Part shown: piece after piece, positions 1 to 9,933 of the stretch | Layout: each line of letters starts with the position of its first letter | How positions within the stretch are numbered: the stretch's first letter is position 1 | Origin: Tritrichomonas musculus | Lineage: Eukaryota; Parabasalia; Tritrichomonadida; Tritrichomonadidae | Length of the DNA: 64,000 nucleotides | Assembly (NCBI GenBank): GCA_039105265.1 | Contig: JAPFFF010000001.1 | Location: 7,378,001-7,442,000, forward strand | Reading direction: 5' to 3' | Translations under genes and position numbers: made by a program | Notes under the pieces: model-generated | Seen by the model: only the letters and a program-made list of their open reading frames with translations | Databases searched by the model: none | Told to the model about the DNA's origin: nothing

Positions 1-1
1 C

Positions 2-3000
2 AACAACAGTGAAGAATCAAGGAATCAATTTGAAAGGACAAACAGAGAGTTTTTCAAAAACAGACTTGAATCTTTAACTGAAAGTCAGCGCAATTGTGTT
101 CTGCATTTATTTAAAACCAAAATACATAAGAAAGAGACTGTTATTTACGGTAAAAACCTAGGTGGAAGTGGACGAGTTGTATGTATTGTTGCCTATCTGG
201 AAATTCTACGAAATGTTTTCCATCACCGAAAACCAACAATAATTCTTGTTGATAGCAGATTTGCTTGGGTTTGGGTACAGGCCATTCACGAGTTAAGTAG
301 TCTTTATTGGGTTGAATATAATGGATTAGTTTCAAATCGTCTGGTTGTTCTTAATCGAGAACTTGGACCAAAAGACTCCAAATTCGATGTTTTAATCACA
401 GATCTTGATGTTTATAGTAAAGAAATTGGCACGCTTGGAAGATATAATTGGGGATCAATTGTTATTGACACCTTATCGCATGGTGTTAATCAAGGTATAA
501 AGACCAATATTAATTTATCACTGGTTAAAAAGATAAAAATCGAACATAAAATTTATTTAATGAATAGTGAAGAAGATGAGCCATCAACGCCTTCATCAAT
601 ATTATCATTTGTAATGCCAAATTATCCTTTCACATTCGAAGAGAAGCTTGTTTTTGTTGGGAATGCCACATCAACTCAAACTCACCAAAAATTAAAGAAA
701 TTATTTAAAAATAAAGCGACTAGACATCAAGCTTCAAGAGCTTCTTATCCTATTTTACTCGAGCTTCTTCGTTCTTACACGCATCCTTTCCTAGTGCCAA
801 GTATGAAGAAGGCCATTGTTCAAGAGTACAAATCAAAATTTGGTGTAGCTCCCAATTCAGCACTTCAGCAATTTGAATATATGTCATTGTTAGTTGAATC
901 ATCATGTAAAATCCAGAAACTTTTTGAAATAATTGATGCAGATGTTATAAGTATTGTTATTTCTGATCATTTTTCCGCATTAAGAATCATCAAAAATATT
1001 TGCCAAACTAAGAATATTAATTGTGGTCTTTTGGAAAGTCCTGTTGCTAATGAAAAATTGAATTTAACACCTGATTTTGACAAAGGATTAGTTTTAATGA
1101 CGCGAAACTTCACTTCTCCACTTCTTGATGTTCTTGATGTTAAAAGAGCGTATATTCTTGATTTAGGTAGAAATTATGATTATGATATTCATTGCATCCA
1201 ATTCCTCAGACGAAAGAAACCAGTAGAAATCTATCGCTTCCTAACTTGGGATTCATTTGAAATTTCTCTATTTAACCGTTATGTTTCCGATCATCATTTT
1301 ACATGTGAATCTCTTTCGAATATTCAATCTGAGCAAATTTTAAAAATCGCTGCTTTGACAACTCAGCAAGGTCGTGGCAATGGAGTTCCTAATGAACCAC
1401 GAACTTTCCGATATCCAACTGATATTCCAAATATTTCAATGATTGATGAATCTGTTGATGAAAAGAAAGAAATTTCATCAGATGATTTTTGGGATACTGT
1501 TTTTGCGCATTCAAGAACTACTCATGTTAAGCAAATTACATGGAAGCCTAAAGATGCAGTTCGATTTCTCGATTCTTTTGTTATTCATGGAGTTGGAGAA
1601 TGGTCTAAGATATCAAATAACATAGGAAGGCCACAAGATGAAGTTATGGTTTTTGCGCGAGCAGTTTTACTATATTTAATGAATCAATTAGATGTTGATC
1701 TTAATAATTTTTCACTTTTGAATTCAATTTTATGGTTTGAAACTTTTCCAAATGGCGGATTTGATCATCAATTTGATGACAACTCAACTAAATTCTGGGA
1801 AAAAGTTTCTTTTAACGATCCAATTTTGCAATTGCCTGCTTTTAATAACACAACTTTTTCGAAACAGCTTCTTAATAGAAAAGAATATTATTCCCAGATT
1901 ATTGAACAGAATTGGATTATTCGTTCTTTCTTAAGTCTCAGAGTTCATCCATATTTACCAGTTCGTTATTTATCATCAAATCAAGATCCAAAATTGCAAG
2001 CTGACTTTTTTTATGAACTTTTAAATAATGTTCTTCTTTATGGTCAACAATGGGAAGTTATTATAAGCAAAATGGCAAATTATAAAATATCATCAATTGA
2101 AGAAATAGAAGAATTGTTCAATAATATATATAAATCAATTTATATTGATATAATGTCATTCATTTTGCATCGAATCCAAAAGCCAGAAATTAATGATTTC
2201 AAGAAAGAGCCTTTACTTAAGCCAATTATTCAAATGCTTGAAAAAGGACCTTTTTCAGACATTTGGAATCAAGCAGAGACAGAAACAGTCATTCGAATTC
2301 TCGATGAATTTAGTGTTCCTTTTGACTCAAATAAAGAGCGTGATTGGTTTGAATTTCATGCATTAACATTAATCACAACTAAAACTACTTCTGCAATTTC
2401 TTCTTATGCGCAAAGAATAATTCAAGCTTCAGAAAAAGCATTGGAAAATACAAATATCACAATAGATGCAAGAGTGAATCCTGATGAAAGTTCAATCACA
2501 AATTCACCACAGATCATTATTGCGCCCAAAAATGTCACTTATCTTCGAAATAGGCTCTGGGTTATTCAACATATTCGAACAATCCTTACGGAAGGAATTA
2601 AAATTTTCAGGCCTCAAATTTCATTGCCTGATGATTGGGATCTTTCATGTGATATTGCTATGCTCTCTGGAATTTGCCAATTCGGTTTCAATTCATTTAG
2701 TAATCTTTATTTGCCAAACCCAACTCCAGCTGATCAAGAACATTACGATTATATAATGGCTCGTGATTTACACGATTTTTCAGAATACTTTAAAGTACCT
2801 AAACTTGGGTTCCAAAGATTGATGTATATTATTAATAACAACAGTTCAAGAGAGCGTCACATTCACTTTTATGATGAAGTTAAAAGAATTCGATTTTCTT
2901 ATTCCAAAGTAGAAAAAAAAAGTCAAAGTGCAAATACAATAAAAAGAATGCCGAAAATTGACGATGTTAAACGTGCTCAAAATTACGGTGTTCCTCTTGA

Positions 3001-5455
3001 CCAGCTTTACCAGTACGAAGCGCAAATGTACAAGAAGAAGATGGAGCAAGAAATGGAGCAACACCAGCAACAGCAGATGCAGCAACAGCCTCAAATACTG
3101 TCGCAGCAGCAAGCAATGATGCTGCAGCAAAACATGAGGCAAGCTAACCAGTCAGCTCCGCTTCCGCCTGCGCCAAGAAATCCAGGAAGACCAAGAAAAA
3201 ATCCTTTAAATGACAGTTATTCAAAAGCTAAAAAAGAGCCTGGGCAAAGATCGTTGACAAAAGAAGGAAAACCAAAGGGAAGGCCGCCTAAGAATCGAGC
3301 TCTGCTAGCACAGCAGCAACAGCAGCAGATGCAACAGCAGCAACAACAAATGCAACAACAGCAGATGCAACAGCAGCAACAACAAATGCAACAACAGCAA
3401 CAGATTCAGCAGCAACAACAGATGCAGCAGCAACAGCAGATGCAGCAACAACAGCAGATGCAGCAACAACAGCAGATGCAACAACAACAACAGATGCAAC
3501 AACAACAACAAATGCAACAACAACAACAAATGCAACAACAACAACAGATGCAACAACAACAGCAGGCGTTGCAACAACAACTACAGATGCAGCAGTTACA
3601 GCAGCAAGCTTTGCAGCAAAAGCAAATCCAGCAGCAGTTGCAGCAGCAAGATCAAAACTTAATGAATTCGCAATCACAGCCAATCAGCCAGAACAGTCTT
3701 CCTTTTATTTCATCACCGCCGCAGCATTCGCCTGCAACGCCGAACACGAATCCGTCTGTGATGTCGATGCTCACTTCTTCGCCTCCATCGAGCTCGAACT
3801 CGATCTTCAAGGCGACAATGCAGCACTCGATCTTCGATACTGAGATCCAAGAGATTGCGAAGTCGCTTCCGCAAACGCTCGATCTCTTCCACTCGCCAAC
3901 GAAGCAAGAAAACCAAGGACAGCAGCAGCTGCAGCCAATGATTGATCTTTCATCTCTCCCAAAAACATTCCCAATTGACAACCAAGCGCAGCAGCCTCCG
4001 CAACAGCAGCAGCAACAACAACAGCAACAGCATCCTCCTCCTCCTTCCATATTCGGCAATATCCAAGGAATCGAAGGGCTGCCTGATTTGAGTGTCAAAG
4101 ATATGAACCCAATGAGCAGCGGAAGCAGACTTAGCGCAATGAGCTCCATGGGAGGAATTAGTCCTATTTCAAGTATGGGTGGAATCAGTGGAATGGGCAG
4201 CATGACCCAGAATCCTTCGTTTAACCCTCAAAATCAGCAGGCTCCACTTTTTGATACAAATTTGTTTGACTCTCAGAAAAATACTCCCTTTGACTTCAAT
4301 AATCATGATCCTCAAAATGCGCCAGCCTTTGACTTTTCGCACGGTGGATCAAACTCAAATGAACTACCTCAACAACAACAACAACAACAACAAAGAAAGC
4401 TCAGCATATTCGGCAACATGCAACCTAATCAGAATATCTTCGATCAAGGAATGATGATGAATGATGATGATGACTCTCAACAACAACAGCAACAGCAACA
4501 ACAACAGCAAATGATGCAACAATCAATTCCAGCAAATATGCAAAACCGAAATCAGCCACACTCAGCAAATGACATCCTTCAGGAAATAAGCAAGATGGCT
4601 AAAAGTGGGTCCTTGCCTCCACAATATGCGCAAAAGCTAATACAACAATATAGAACTCTTTCACAGAACGGAGTATTGAACCAGAAAATACAGAGGAAAC
4701 CAAAGCAAGCAAAACAGAAAAGCGGACAAATATCACCAATGCCTTCTGCTCCACTCAGAACAGCCTCAATGTCAGCAATGGGAGTGAATATGCCAATGGG
4801 TATGCCCAAAATGGGCCAATTCCAGTCACCTAATCAGCAGCAGCAACAACAACAACAGCAACAGCAGATGAAATTTGACCTTCCATTTGGCGATAATAAT
4901 AGCAGCAATAATGCTAATTCTAATAATGGTAACGGCTTTAATGATAATTCTGGCTTTAATGGAAATAATACTAATTCTGGCTTCTATGTGCAGCCACCAA
5001 GCATTTTTGGTAACTCGCTTGATTCAAGTAGAACAGGTAGTGGAAATGATATGTTCCAGCAGCAACAACAACAACAACAACAAAGCCAACAGAACTCGAT
5101 GACAATGCCTGTTCAAATGGCTGGAATGAACCTTGGAATCAATCCAAGCCTCAGCCTGAACTCAATGCCTCAAATGATGAAAAATGACAGCGGAATGATG
5201 CCAAATGTCAATCTTGGAACAATGAGGATGGGAGGTAATTATGACGACCAAGATGCTGATAAAAGGCAAAAGAAAACGAGAAAAACGAAAAATAAGGCTG
5301 ATGATGATATGTTGGATGAGTATAATTTATTGGATGATAATGATAATCAGAATATTAAAAGAAAGAGGTCTGGTGAGAAAAAAGAGAGAGGAAATCAGCG
5401 ATCCTTTTCATTTGTTTACCCTCCAGCACCTGCAAACCTCAATTTCCATGTTTGA
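2..5455 (+). CDS. CHD/SNF2-like chromatin protein with degenerate ATPase and poly-Q tail (5' partial)
   Basis: The frame is open from base 2, so the gene runs off the left edge; the ATG at 560 is internal. At least 1,817 residues are present. Residues about 45-165 resemble the N-terminal lobe of an SNF2 ATPase: a loop at 50-58 (GKNLGGSGR) sits where the GKT Walker A should be, and IVIDTLSH at about 154-161 replaces the DEAH box. Residues about 360-425 resemble the C-terminal lobe (IQFLRRKKPVEIYRFLTWDS), without the usual HRIGQ segment. A SANT/Myb-like CHD DNA-binding segment lies at about 510-560. Two AT-hooks (GRPRK at 1062, GRPPK at 1093) precede long Q/M-rich tracts and a charged C-terminus. 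I infer a nuclear remodeller-family protein that binds DNA but has probably lost ATP hydrolysis. It is convergent with the protease gene 218 bp away. Confidence 0.8.
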   Translation, partial: NNSEESRNQFERTNREFFKNRLESLTESQRNCVLHLFKTKIHKKETVIYGKNLGGSGRVVCIVAYLEILRNVFHHRKPTIILVDSRFAWVWVQAIHELSSLYWVEYNGLVSNRLVVLNRELGPKDSKFDVLITDLDVYSKEIGTLGRYNWGSIVIDTLSHGVNQGIKTNINLSLVKKIKIEHKIYLMNSEEDEPSTPSSILSFVMPNYPFTFEEKLVFVGNATSTQTHQKLKKLFKNKATRHQASRASYPILLELLRSYTHPFLVPSMKKAIVQEYKSKFGVAPNSALQQFEYMSLLVESSCKIQKLFEIIDADVISIVISDHFSALRIIKNICQTKNINCGLLESPVANEKLNLTPDFDKGLVLMTRNFTSPLLDVLDVKRAYILDLGRNYDYDIHCIQFLRRKKPVEIYRFLTWDSFEISLFNRYVSDHHFTCESLSNIQSEQILKIAALTTQQGRGNGVPNEPRTFRYPTDIPNISMIDESVDEKKEISSDDFWDTVFAHSRTTHVKQITWKPKDAVRFLDSFVIHGVGEWSKISNNIGRPQDEVMVFARAVLLYLMNQLDVDLNNFSLLNSILWFETFPNGGFDHQFDDNSTKFWEKVSFNDPILQLPAFNNTTFSKQLLNRKEYYSQIIEQNWIIRSFLSLRVHPYLPVRYLSSNQDPKLQADFFYELLNNVLLYGQQWEVIISKMANYKISSIEEIEELFNNIYKSIYIDIMSFILHRIQKPEINDFKKEPLLKPIIQMLEKGPFSDIWNQAETETVIRILDEFSVPFDSNKERDWFEFHALTLITTKTTSAISSYAQRIIQASEKALENTNITIDARVNPDESSITNSPQIIIAPKNVTYLRNRLWVIQHIRTILTEGIKIFRPQISLPDDWDLSCDIAMLSGICQFGFNSFSNLYLPNPTPADQEHYDYIMARDLHDFSEYFKVPKLGFQRLMYIINNNSSRERHIHFYDEVKRIRFSYSKVEKKSQSANTIKRMPKIDDVKRAQNYGVPLDQLYQYEAQMYKKKMEQEMEQHQQQQMQQQPQILSQQQAMMLQQNMRQANQSAPLPPAPRNPGRPRKNPLNDSYSKAKKEPGQRSLTKEGKPKGRPPKNRALLAQQQQQQMQQQQQQMQQQQMQQQQQQMQQQQQIQQQQQMQQQQQMQQQQQMQQQQQMQQQQQMQQQQQMQQQQQMQQQQQMQQQQQALQQQLQMQQLQQQALQQKQIQQQLQQQDQNLMNSQSQPISQNSLPFISSPPQHSPATPNTNPSVMSMLTSSPPSSSNSIFKATMQHSIFDTEIQEIAKSLPQTLDLFHSPTKQENQGQQQLQPMIDLSSLPKTFPIDNQAQQPPQQQQQQQQQQHPPPPSIFGNIQGIEGLPDLSVKDMNPMSSGSRLSAMSSMGGISPISSMGGISGMGSMTQNPSFNPQNQQAPLFDTNLFDSQKNTPFDFNNHDPQNAPAFDFSHGGSNSNELPQQQQQQQQRKLSIFGNMQPNQNIFDQGMMMNDDDDSQQQQQQQQQQQMMQQSIPANMQNRNQPHSANDILQEISKMAKSGSLPPQYAQKLIQQYRTLSQNGVLNQKIQRKPKQAKQKSGQISPMPSAPLRTASMSAMGVNMPMGMPKMGQFQSPNQQQQQQQQQQQMKFDLPFGDNNSSNNANSNNGNGFNDNSGFNGNNTNSGFYVQPPSIFGNSLDSSRTGSGNDMFQQQQQQQQQSQQNSMTMPVQMAGMNLGINPSLSLNSMPQMMKNDSGMMPNVNLGTMRMGGNYDDQDADKRQKKTRKTKNKADDDMLDEYNLLDDNDNQNIKRKRSGEKKERGNQRSFSFVYPPAPANLNFHV

Positions 5456-5673
5456 AATTTGTTTTATGTAATAAAAATATATTTATTGAAAAAGTTTGTC
5501 ATTTGACCAAATATTTTTTTAAATTTTGAAAATATGAGAATTCATGAATACTCATGATATATAAATAAATAGGCGTATGTTATTAAATAGTTATAGTTTA
5601 TTTATATTAAATAGAGAAGATAACGTATAGGTTAAAAGATACTATTTATATTACAAAAGCAAAATAATCATTT

Positions 5674-6480
5674 TCAAATGATTTTTGTTGTTTGTATTAA
5701 TCCAATTGAGAAGCTAAAGTATATTACACCAATTAAGTATCCAAGATATAAAAAGATTCTTTGTAAAGGATTCTGCCATTCAAGTGCTTCTCTAAAATCA
5801 GGGAATTGCATATAGTTGCAAAAAGAGTGAATAATAACGCATGTGAAATAGCTATGTGTTCGAAGCCAAACAAATGCTTCCCACCAGCCGAAAACCGTTG
5901 TAAACCCGAGCATCCCTACATATGGTGCAAAATCTTTTAATCTAATTGAACTTAATTTCTTTTCTAGAAGAACCTTGTTAAGATGACTAACTCCAAATAA
6001 AAATGGTAGCAAGAAAATTGTTTTTAGATAAGATATATTAGCAGATTCCCAAAGGCTGCAAGCAAAAGATCGATATATCATTTCCTCTGTTACTGGCCCA
6101 ATCACAAGTGCTTTGAATGTTTGTGCAGAAAAAATATCGCGTTGTAAATGTTTGAAGTAAAGATTCATTGATTTCTTATATATATAAGTATAATCATAAT
6201 TAATAAATGTAAAAATGTTTTGAAGAATTGGACCCAAAAATAGAATCACTGTTGAAAAAATTGAGCATTTTGATAAATATGGTGAATAAAACCAGTGGAA
6301 AAGATGATCTACATTAAAATAATAAATCAAAAAAAATGATATTACAGCCATTACAGAAATTGATATTGGACGATAAAGAGCGATAGATACTTTTGGGCAA
6401 ATTATTGGTTGAAGATATAATGCAATAATAACAAGGACTGAGTATACAAATGTAATAAAAACAGCTTGAAAAGAATTCAT
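5674..6480 (-). CDS. RCE1: CAAX prenyl endopeptidase, Rce1 type
   Basis: This 268-residue polytopic membrane protein belongs to the CPBP/Rce1 family, which removes the -aaX tripeptide from farnesylated or geranylgeranylated proteins at the ER. The family motifs are all visible: EEMIYR at residues 132-137, FGVSH with His166, and HSFCN with His218 and Asn222. These are the glutamate, histidines and asparagine expected in the active site. Hydrophobic segments lie near residues 5-25, 40-55, 75-92, 155-166 and 242-262. The open frame extends 13 codons upstream to a TTG, but the ATG at 6480 is the better start: a TCATTT initiator-like motif lies just ahead of it, and a membrane segment follows at once. 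The gene is divergent from the DENN gene, with about 1.5 kb between them. Confidence 0.88.
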   Translation of the reverse strand: MNSFQAVFITFVYSVLVIIALYLQPIICPKVSIALYRPISISVMAVISFFLIYYFNVDHLFHWFYSPYLSKCSIFSTVILFLGPILQNIFTFINYDYTYIYKKSMNLYFKHLQRDIFSAQTFKALVIGPVTEEMIYRSFACSLWESANISYLKTIFLLPFLFGVSHLNKVLLEKKLSSIRLKDFAPYVGMLGFTTVFGWWEAFVWLRTHSYFTCVIIHSFCNYMQFPDFREALEWQNPLQRIFLYLGYLIGVIYFSFSIGLIQTTKII

Positions 6481-6484
6481 ACAG

Positions 6485-6497
6485 AAAAATGAAATGA
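6485..6497 (-). promoter_or_regulatory. Initiator-like motif of the Rce1 gene
   Basis: On the minus strand the sequence reads TTTCATTTCATTTTTCTGT directly before the ATG. The doubled TCATT matches the trichomonad initiator consensus TCA(Y)(W). It supports the ATG at 6480 over the upstream TTG. Confidence 0.5.
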
Positions 6498-6660
6498 AAT
6501 TTTTACAATTTTTTTCCAATATACAACAATATATACAAAAAAATTTATTTTTTTTCTATAAATCACCAAAAGACCTGAGCAAATCACCATACCCAGGCTT
6601 TTTTTGCGATTTTTGGATATAATTTACATCCTTAGAATATTATTTTTTTACATTTTTTAA

Positions 6661-7572
6661 GGGTGAAGTCCACTTCTGAATTTCTTTCAATTTTTCATTT
6701 TTTAAAAAACATGAATATTTCATGATTTAATTAATTTATATTAAATATTTATAAAATTTGAGATTCTTATATCAAATATATGCAATTTTAAATGTGTAAT
6801 TTTTGATAATTATAAATATTTTTGAATAAAAACAATAATTTATTCTTGATCATTTTTTTATTCATTCAAAATTGTTATCGTTTGAAATGCTCACAATTTT
6901 TTAAAACATTTATATCTTAGGAATTATTAAATTTTAATATTTTTTAACATGAATTAATTATTTATAATAAATAATATATATTATATAATAAATAAATATT
7001 ATTGAAAATAAAATATAAAATAAGATATCAATTTTTTATTTTTACTCAAAAAATACGTTTTTTATTAAAATAAACTTTTCCATAGATTAAAGGATTTTAA
7101 AAATATTCTAGTCTCTTGGGATTCTTTAAAATATTCTTTAGAAATCTAATTAATATTATTAAGTGCAAATATTTAAAATTCAGAGAGTTATTTCAGTTTT
7201 TTTATAATATCAAAAAAAGATCTCTTTCAAATGCTGATCGTAAACTAATTTTTTAAGAGGAAAATCAAAAGAAGAAAAGTAAATGATCCTAGCAATCATT
7301 TGGAAAAATAAGTTTATAAGTATAATTAATTTTTTATGAGCACAAATATCATTCACTCTTCGAACAAAATATAATTTAAATTTTTTTTTAATGTCCAATC
7401 AAATATTATTTTTTGATTTGATTGGACATTAAAATAGAAAGGTAAATATTTTAAAATATAAAATTAATACCATTTATATTCATCATTTATTTTGTAAAAT
7501 GAAAATAAACAAATAAGATATTTACAATTTAAATCATTTTAAATTGTGAGATTGAGCTTTTGGACTTCGCCC
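6661..7572. mobile_element. MITE-like relic with short terminal inverted repeats and TTAA flanks
   Basis: The ends pair as an inverted repeat. TTTTTAAGGGTGAAGTCCA at 6654-6672 matches the reverse complement of 7561-7579 at 18 of 19 positions. Inside the shared TTAA the ends are GGGYGAAGTCCA, giving an element of about 912 bp flanked on both sides by TTAA. That fits a TTAA- or TWA-targeting family (piggyBac or PIF/Harbinger type), but the internal sequence holds no recognisable transposase, so the family is unresolved. It contains the hairpin at 7386-7434. Confidence 0.45.
7386..7434. repeat. Perfect 18-bp stem hairpin
   Basis: The arm TTTTAATGTCCAATCAAA at 7386-7403 is the exact reverse complement of 7417-7434, with a 13-nt loop. 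It lies inside the MITE-like relic, and its function is unknown. Confidence 0.75.
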
Positions 7573-7994
7573 TTAAAAATAACCTTTCAAAAAAAGAGAA
7601 TAGGTCAAATATTTTTATGTAGATAATTCAAAAACTCATTCATCACTTTATATATTTCAATTTGTTCCCATAAAATTTGAATTATTATTTTGTTTTTTGA
7701 TTTGGTTTTTTGTGATTGAATGAAGAGAATATATTCTAGTTAAGAAATACTAATACAAATAGGAGCTTTAAAGTTAAATAATTAAACTATTATTAATAAC
7801 CAAAGAATATAGTTATTATATTCAATATTTATTGAAGAAAAATAATTTTTTTGTTGAAAATATTAGAAAAAATTTTCAATATTTTGAAATTTTCTTAATT
7901 ACACAATTTTGTAACATCGTATTGACTTTTCAAAGAATAATTATAAAAAATTTTAAAAAAAAAATATTTTGCTCTCCATTAGTTTTACCTAAAC

Positions 7995-9713
7995 ATGCAA
8001 CGTCGTTTATCGGTGACCTTTGAACGAAGGATCCAAAGATCTATTCAAAATAAAAGAATGTCCTCAGGTCCAGAACCTGGTCAGCCCAAAATAAGAGCTA
8101 TTAAAAGAATGTTTGAGCAATTTTTTATAATTGGCGCCCCGCCAGATTTCGAAGGAAATCCACAGCCTAAAATTATTGTTGCATATCCTACTCAAACGCA
8201 ACACAGTCGACAAGTTGAAGAGGTGGATCTTATTACTTCTTTTTGCTTTCCAACTGGTTTCCCAAAAATCCCTGAAGCCTTAAAAAAAAAGCGAACAATT
8301 ATTAACGAGTATATGTTTTGTCTTGCTGAAGGTTCATCTAAGATTTATGGTATATGCGCTATTTTTACTGGAAATCCTCATGCATTTTTTGCTTCAAAGA
8401 AAAGTTGTGATTATCCATTTTGTCTTTGTATGCTAACTTCAATTCCATTTATATCTTCTCACTTTCAATTTTTATCATATCTCGCGTTATTATTGAGTTT
8501 TCGTATTAAAGCATCACCGCACACATCTCCAAATGATTTTATGGCTTCTTTTGTTCAAGCTCATATGCCACCTGGCCTTGTCAAAGATGAAGAAAATCCA
8601 TCATTAGCTGTTCTAAAAGGCATCAAAGGAACAAAGCAAATTGTTGACGAACTTGATTTTTATTATTCGCTCCCAACAACTCCTGAAACCGCACGACTTC
8701 ACGAAGGACAAACTTATCCAATTATTCAATTATCGCCACGAATTAATTTAGCAATTCCTCTTCACTTTCATGAAGAAGAAAATATGGCTCACTCATCTTT
8801 CCATATATTATTCAGTCTTTTCACTATTGATGAATTACTAAAAATATATACAGCAATGATCCTTGAAGAGCATATAATTTTTGTATCTGAAAAGTTAAAT
8901 AGGATGACACTATGTGTAATGGGAATTGTGTCATTATTAAAACCATTTGACCCAATGGCAACAATGATTTTACCATTACTCCCATACCAGCCAAGATTTC
9001 TTGATTTTCTTGATTCTCCTTGCCCTTATATTGTTGGTACAACAGCTCCATGTAAGGAATACGAAATGATGGTTAACCTTGACAATATAAAAATTGTTGA
9101 AACAAATGAACTAACAAAATTGCCAAAAATTGATGAATTAAAGCAAAAGATACAAAATATACTAGACAGAGAAATGGAGAGAATCAAAGTTCCTCCTAAA
9201 AAGATTAAAAATGAAGCAGGTGAATTAATTCCAAATCCTGCAAATATGAAATTTTTCGTAAATTCGGATCCTTATCTATTCCCATATATATTTACAATGA
9301 TGGCTGGCTGTACATATTTAATTCCATCAGATGTTTGCAACGAGATTTTGAATGTTTTCAAATCTCATCTTCCATCAATTCTAGATGATCCAATTAAAGA
9401 ATGTTTTGTTACCGACACAACCGATATAATGAATCCTATTACAGTTTTTAACAGAGATTTGTTCTTTTATCAAATGCCCCATGAAGATGAGCAATTCTAC
9501 CAAAAACTAATGCAGACACAGATATGGGAAGTTTATTGTGATCATTTAGCTACTGAGGTTGCTAACCAAAAAAGATCAGTAATTTTAGATAAGCCGATCT
9601 TGAGTGCTCCTCATCCTAAAATATTCGGATCAATGGTTGGGAAAGCAAATCGTATTCGTCGGCCTGTACATTCTTTCCAACTTCCAGAGATTCATCTAGC
9701 AGCACCTGAATAA
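7995..9713 (+). CDS. DENN domain-containing protein (probable Rab GEF)
   Basis: This 572-residue protein has the tripartite DENN layout. The upstream DENN part begins near residue 36 (FFIIGAPPDFEG), followed by a conserved block on fish-shaped uDENN lines (SFCFPTGFP, then FCLCMLTSIPF). The core DENN lies at about 240-345, including ILEEHIIFVSEKL and the ILPLLPYQPRFLDFLDSPCPYIVG segment typical of the family. The downstream DENN lies at about 420-515. DENN proteins act as guanine-nucleotide exchange factors for Rab GTPases on membranes; the Rab partner cannot be read from sequence. The first ATG at 7995 gives a basic N-terminus. The gene is convergent with CFAP206, whose stop is 221 bp away. 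No signal peptide or membrane segment is visible. Confidence 0.85.
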   Translation: MQRRLSVTFERRIQRSIQNKRMSSGPEPGQPKIRAIKRMFEQFFIIGAPPDFEGNPQPKIIVAYPTQTQHSRQVEEVDLITSFCFPTGFPKIPEALKKKRTIINEYMFCLAEGSSKIYGICAIFTGNPHAFFASKKSCDYPFCLCMLTSIPFISSHFQFLSYLALLLSFRIKASPHTSPNDFMASFVQAHMPPGLVKDEENPSLAVLKGIKGTKQIVDELDFYYSLPTTPETARLHEGQTYPIIQLSPRINLAIPLHFHEEENMAHSSFHILFSLFTIDELLKIYTAMILEEHIIFVSEKLNRMTLCVMGIVSLLKPFDPMATMILPLLPYQPRFLDFLDSPCPYIVGTTAPCKEYEMMVNLDNIKIVETNELTKLPKIDELKQKIQNILDREMERIKVPPKKIKNEAGELIPNPANMKFFVNSDPYLFPYIFTMMAGCTYLIPSDVCNEILNVFKSHLPSILDDPIKECFVTDTTDIMNPITVFNRDLFFYQMPHEDEQFYQKLMQTQIWEVYCDHLATEVANQKRSVILDKPILSAPHPKIFGSMVGKANRIRRPVHSFQLPEIHLAAPE

Positions 9714-9933
9714 TTGATTTTTTTATTATTTATTTTATATTGTTTAAAATGTGAAACAATCCTGAATTTTTTTCTCTCTCAAGATTTTAAGTATTTATTA
9801 TTTAAAAATAATACAGCCAATTATATTTTAAATCATCATGATTTCAATATGGAAAAAAAAAAAAAATAAGAAAAAAATAGAAGGATTCATGATTGTAATT
9901 ATGTGCTTTATAAAATAAATATGTTTCTGATTT

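Larger units (their letters stand above)
6481..7994. other. Divergent intergenic region with MITE-like relic
   Basis: This 1.5-kb very AT-rich spacer separates the divergent protease and DENN genes. Most of it is the MITE-like element listed separately. A 62-codon minus-strand frame inside it has low-complexity composition and no recognisable domain. I see no RNA gene. Confidence 0.5.

Noticed and set aside
2846-4203. Minus-strand frames encoding poly-Leu, poly-Ala/Val or Cys-rich proteins
   Set aside because: They are shadows of CAG/CAA repeats and low-complexity codons of the poly-Q gene on the other strand.
7210-7398. 62-codon minus-strand frame
   Set aside because: Lys/Ile/Phe-rich composition, lies inside the MITE-like relic, no ATG context or domain; kept only as part of the spacer description.
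7832-8023. 63-codon frame ahead of the DENN gene
   Set aside because: Low-complexity Asn/Phe/Ile translation overlapping the real DENN start in another frame.
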